This document shows, piece by piece, positions 4,881 through 6,623 of a stretch of 6,623 nucleotides of DNA. The translations under genes were made by a program, and so were the position numbers. Numbering within the stretch: the first letter of the stretch is position 1; every line of letters starts with the position of its first letter. Source of the DNA: JAKQHY01 sp034429675 (GTDB lineage: Bacteria; Chloroflexota; Anaerolineae; B4-G1; SLSP01); contig DAOUFX010000545.1 of NCBI GenBank assembly GCA_034429675.1, positions 1 through 6,623 on the forward strand. Direction: 5' to 3'. The notes below the pieces were generated by a model. It did no database searches. It had not been told where the DNA came from and worked only from the letters and a program-made list of their open reading frames with translations.

Positions 4881-5996
4881 GTGAATAGGGGAGCGAGAAC
4901 TAAAAGCGCCTGGCGTAGATGGAGTGTGTTCATGCTGTTAGCGTTGTTGGCCGTAACAGCTTGCAGCGCAAGTGGTTCCAGCGCCCCTGAATCCGACCGG
5001 TATAAGGTGGTGTTCCTCTACATAGACGAACCGGGGACTTTGGGATGGGTTCACGAGCACGAGCGTGGTCGCCAATTTCTTGAGGAGCAATTGGGCGATA
5101 AGATCGAAACGACGTATGTGGTAAGCGCCGGCAATCATACCGAGATGGCGCGTATCATTCGCCGGTATGCTCAAGAAGGCTACGACATGATCTTCGCCAC
5201 ATCGGCCGAGTATATGGAGTCTATGTACGAAGTCGCGCAAGAATTCCCCGATGTGAAATTCGAACATTGTTCCGGCACAAAAACTTACAACAACATGGCG
5301 ACGTATTTTGGGCGGATGTACCAGCCGCGATACCTCTCCGGCATTGTGGCCGGGAGGATGACCCAAAATAACGTGATCGGCTACGTTGCCTCGGATCCAC
5401 GCCCGGAAGTGATTCAAGGGCTGAATGCTTTCACCCTTGGAGCCCGCTCGGTTAATCCGGCAGTTGAAGTGCGCGTGCTCTGGACAGGGGTATGGAATGC
5501 CCCAGAAATCGAACGTGAAACGGCGGCTCTGTTGCTTGATCAAGGGGCGGATATTGTCGCTCAACATCAGGATTCCACCGAACCACAAAAAGTATCGCAG
5601 GAGCACGGCGCACTGAGTATCGGCTACAATTCCAATATGCGCGTTTTTATCGGAGATACGGTGCTGACCAGCGCCGTTTGGAACTGGGGGCCTTACTATG
5701 TCGCCACCATTCAAAGCGCCCTCGAAGACAGATGGACCAGCCATCAGTACTGGGGCGGCCTGAAGGAAGGCGTCGTGACCTTAAGCGAGTACAGCCCAAA
5801 GGTTCCGCAGGATGTCAGGGACCAGGTCAAGCTGGCGTTCGATGCCATTCTCGACGGCAGGGACGTCTTCTGTGGCCCGATCAGGGATCAGAACGGTTAC
5901 GAAATCATCGCTGCCGGTGTCTGTATGAGCGACGCCGATATGTTTAAGATGCGTTTTCTGGTTGAGGGCGTCGTCGGCTCAATACCTGAAGAATAG
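4881..5996 (+). CDS. BMP-family ABC transporter substrate-binding lipoprotein
   Basis: The 371-residue product has a basic start (R4, R6, K8, R12, R13), a hydrophobic core (about 14-26) and a lipobox ending VTAC with Cys28 as the lipid anchor. The rest matches the basic membrane lipoprotein (Bmp/PnrA-like) binding-protein fold: 'KVVFLYIDEPGTLGW-HEHERGR' (42-64), 'GYDMIFATS' (100-108), 'FPDVKFEHCSG' (122-132), 'GRMYQPRYLSGIVAG' (144-158), 'IGYVA' (166-170), 'NAFTLGARSVNP' (182-193), 'DQGADIVAQHQDS' (220-232), 'SAVWNWGPYY' (264-273) and 'GPIRDQNGYEI' (332-342). Known relatives bind purine nucleosides or related bases; the ligand here is unproven. Cys331 and Cys348 lie close together and could form a disulfide. 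The GTG start is preferred because GAGGAAA (4870-4876), overlapping the rnz stop codon, is correctly placed, suggesting coupled translation. No permease or ATPase gene is adjacent, so its transporter must lie elsewhere. Confidence 0.9.
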   Translation: MNRGARTKSAWRRWSVFMLLALLAVTACSASGSSAPESDRYKVVFLYIDEPGTLGWVHEHERGRQFLEEQLGDKIETTYVVSAGNHTEMARIIRRYAQEGYDMIFATSAEYMESMYEVAQEFPDVKFEHCSGTKTYNNMATYFGRMYQPRYLSGIVAGRMTQNNVIGYVASDPRPEVIQGLNAFTLGARSVNPAVEVRVLWTGVWNAPEIERETAALLLDQGADIVAQHQDSTEPQKVSQEHGALSIGYNSNMRVFIGDTVLTSAVWNWGPYYVATIQSALEDRWTSHQYWGGLKEGVVTLSEYSPKVPQDVRDQVKLAFDAILDGRDVFCGPIRDQNGYEIIAAGVCMSDADMFKMRFLVEGVVGSIPEE

Positions 5997-6036
5997 CGAT
6001 TGAAAACCACTTCTACGATTTTCGGAGGACGCAAGG

Positions 6037-6525
6037 ATGACAGAAATTTTACCCAATTGGAAACCGCAGGCGACATCGCGGTTATGTTTTATCTGTGGGC
6101 GTGAGAATCCGGTGGGATTGCATTTACAGTTCTATCAAGATGTGGAAAACCAACGCCTGATCGCGCCGATCACTTTGTCAGAACATTATCAGAGTTATCC
6201 GGGCATCGTGCATGGCGGCATCCTTGCTACCATTTTGGATGAGGTTTCCGGGCGCTCGCTGAACGTTGGGCGCGACGATGAGCAATTTTGGGTTACGGCC
6301 AAGCTGGAGATGCGCTACCGCCGGCCGACGCCCACCGAGACGCCATTGACGGCAGTGGGTTGGGTCGTCAAACGCCGTGAAACCGCCGCCGAAGTGGCCG
6401 GGGAAATCCGTTTGCCCGATGGCATCGTGACCGTCGAAGCTCACGCGCTGATTGTTTGTCCTCCTCCTGATGCTCTTGAGAGTTGGAAAGAGGAGCAACA
6501 ACACTGGCGCGTTGAAGTGCCATAA
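6037..6525 (+). CDS. PaaI-family hotdog-fold thioesterase
   Basis: The 162-residue product has the N-terminal signature CFICGRENPVGL (17-28) often found in this branch of the hotdog superfamily. The central helix motif HGGILATILDEV (59-70) follows, where Asp68 sits nine residues after His59, the place of the catalytic acid in PaaI-type thioesterases. Strands 'WVTAKLEMRYRRPTP' (85-99), 'LTAVGWVVKR' (104-113) and 'VTVEAHALIVCP' (131-142) complete a single hotdog domain. Such enzymes hydrolyse acyl-CoA thioesters as multimers in the cytoplasm; the substrate is unknown here. The CxxC pair (17, 20) lacks further cysteines nearby that would suggest a metal site within one chain. GGAGG (6024-6028) is 8 bases before the ATG, and the gene follows the lipoprotein by 40 bases, probably as the last of the rtcA unit within the window. 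Confidence 0.88.
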   Translation: MTEILPNWKPQATSRLCFICGRENPVGLHLQFYQDVENQRLIAPITLSEHYQSYPGIVHGGILATILDEVSGRSLNVGRDDEQFWVTAKLEMRYRRPTPTETPLTAVGWVVKRRETAAEVAGEIRLPDGIVTVEAHALIVCPPPDALESWKEEQQHWRVEVP

Positions 6526-6547
6526 ACTATTCTCAGAGGAGATGCCG

Positions 6548-6572
6548 GTGCTGCCGCACTCCATGCCAGCAC
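6548..6572 (+). other. Small hairpin between the thioesterase and the right-end repeat
   Basis: GTGCTG (6548-6553) and CAGCAC (6567-6572) can pair across a 13-base loop. No T-run follows directly, so alone it is a poor terminator. It abuts the repeat copy starting at 6573 and may belong to it, though the left copies lack it. Confidence 0.35.
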
Positions 6573-6623
6573 GAAAATCACGGCTTACATGTCGGAGACA
6601 TAAAGGGGGTTTTTCGCGGGCGG
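6573..6623 (+). repeat. Repeat copy C3 (3' of the thioesterase gene, cut by window edge)
   Basis: Positions 6573-6598 are the reverse complement of 150-175 with two differences in 26. Then come AAAGGGGG, TTTTT and CGCGGGCGG, paralleling the G-run, T-run and CGCGG of copy C1 and the CGCGGGCG of copy C2. It lies 47 bases after the thioesterase stop codon and reads in that gene's direction. A small inner palindrome ATGTC/GACAT (6589-6601) is present here but not kept in C1. The copy runs off the end of the window, so the hairpin seen in the left copies cannot be checked. Confidence 0.75.

Noticed and set aside
150..6598. Composite transposon bounded by inverted repeats
   Set aside because: The matching ends are inverted, but the enclosed genes are housekeeping types with no transposase, no target duplication can be seen, and a third copy beside the left end fits a dispersed repeat better.
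6542..6622. Open frame running to the window end, from ATG 6542 or GTG 6548
   Set aside because: Most of it overlaps the repeat copy at 6573-6623, the peptide is short, arginine-rich and unlike any protein I know, and the ATG sits directly on the ribosome-like AGAGGAG with no spacing.

Overview
The window looks like ordinary chromosomal DNA from a free-living bacterium. It carries two lipoproteins with clear lipoboxes, strong Shine-Dalgarno sites, sigma-70-type promoters and a textbook intrinsic terminator. The gene mix suggests Chloroflexota, possibly Anaerolineae: a SIMPL lipoprotein, a BMP-type nucleoside-binding lipoprotein of the 'GW-H-H-GR' subgroup, an RtcA cyclase and a 'CFxCGxxNPxGL' hotdog thioesterase. 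This assignment rests on family resemblance alone and is tentative. No rRNA, tRNA, CRISPR, transposase or phage gene is visible.

Layout. Positions 1-205 are non-coding and structured, with two long hairpins and two diverged copies of a repeat. A minus-strand gene (206-700) encodes a single-pass membrane protein whose exterior part is a proline-phased beta repeat of unknown function. It is fed by a near-consensus promoter at 795-823. The 351-base divergent intergenic region (713-1063) leads into a plus-strand PlsC-type acyltransferase (1064-1825) and then a SIMPL-domain lipoprotein (1909-2673), which ends at a strong terminator (2701-2736). A new promoter (2748-2775) lies directly against the start codon of rtcA and opens a tight four-gene run: rtcA (2783-3841), rnz (3870-4871), a BMP-family substrate-binding lipoprotein (4881-5996) and a PaaI-type thioesterase (6037-6525). 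Gaps are 28, 9 and 40 bases. The window closes with a third copy of the repeat seen at its left end.

How the genes fit together. RtcA (RNA 3'-phosphate cyclisation) and RNase Z (tRNA 3'-end cleavage) both act on RNA 3' ends and probably share one transcript. The BMP lipoprotein may supply nucleosides but has no permease or ATPase gene beside it, and the thioesterase has no obvious link to the others. PlsC and the SIMPL lipoprotein both concern the envelope.

Most unusual signal. A diverged repeat occurs at both ends of the window, in each case just downstream of a gene and in that gene's reading direction. In the two left copies it goes with hairpins whose single internal mismatch becomes a G-U pair only in RNA read in the gene's direction. 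This points to a 3'-UTR RNA element or a REP-like repeat family.
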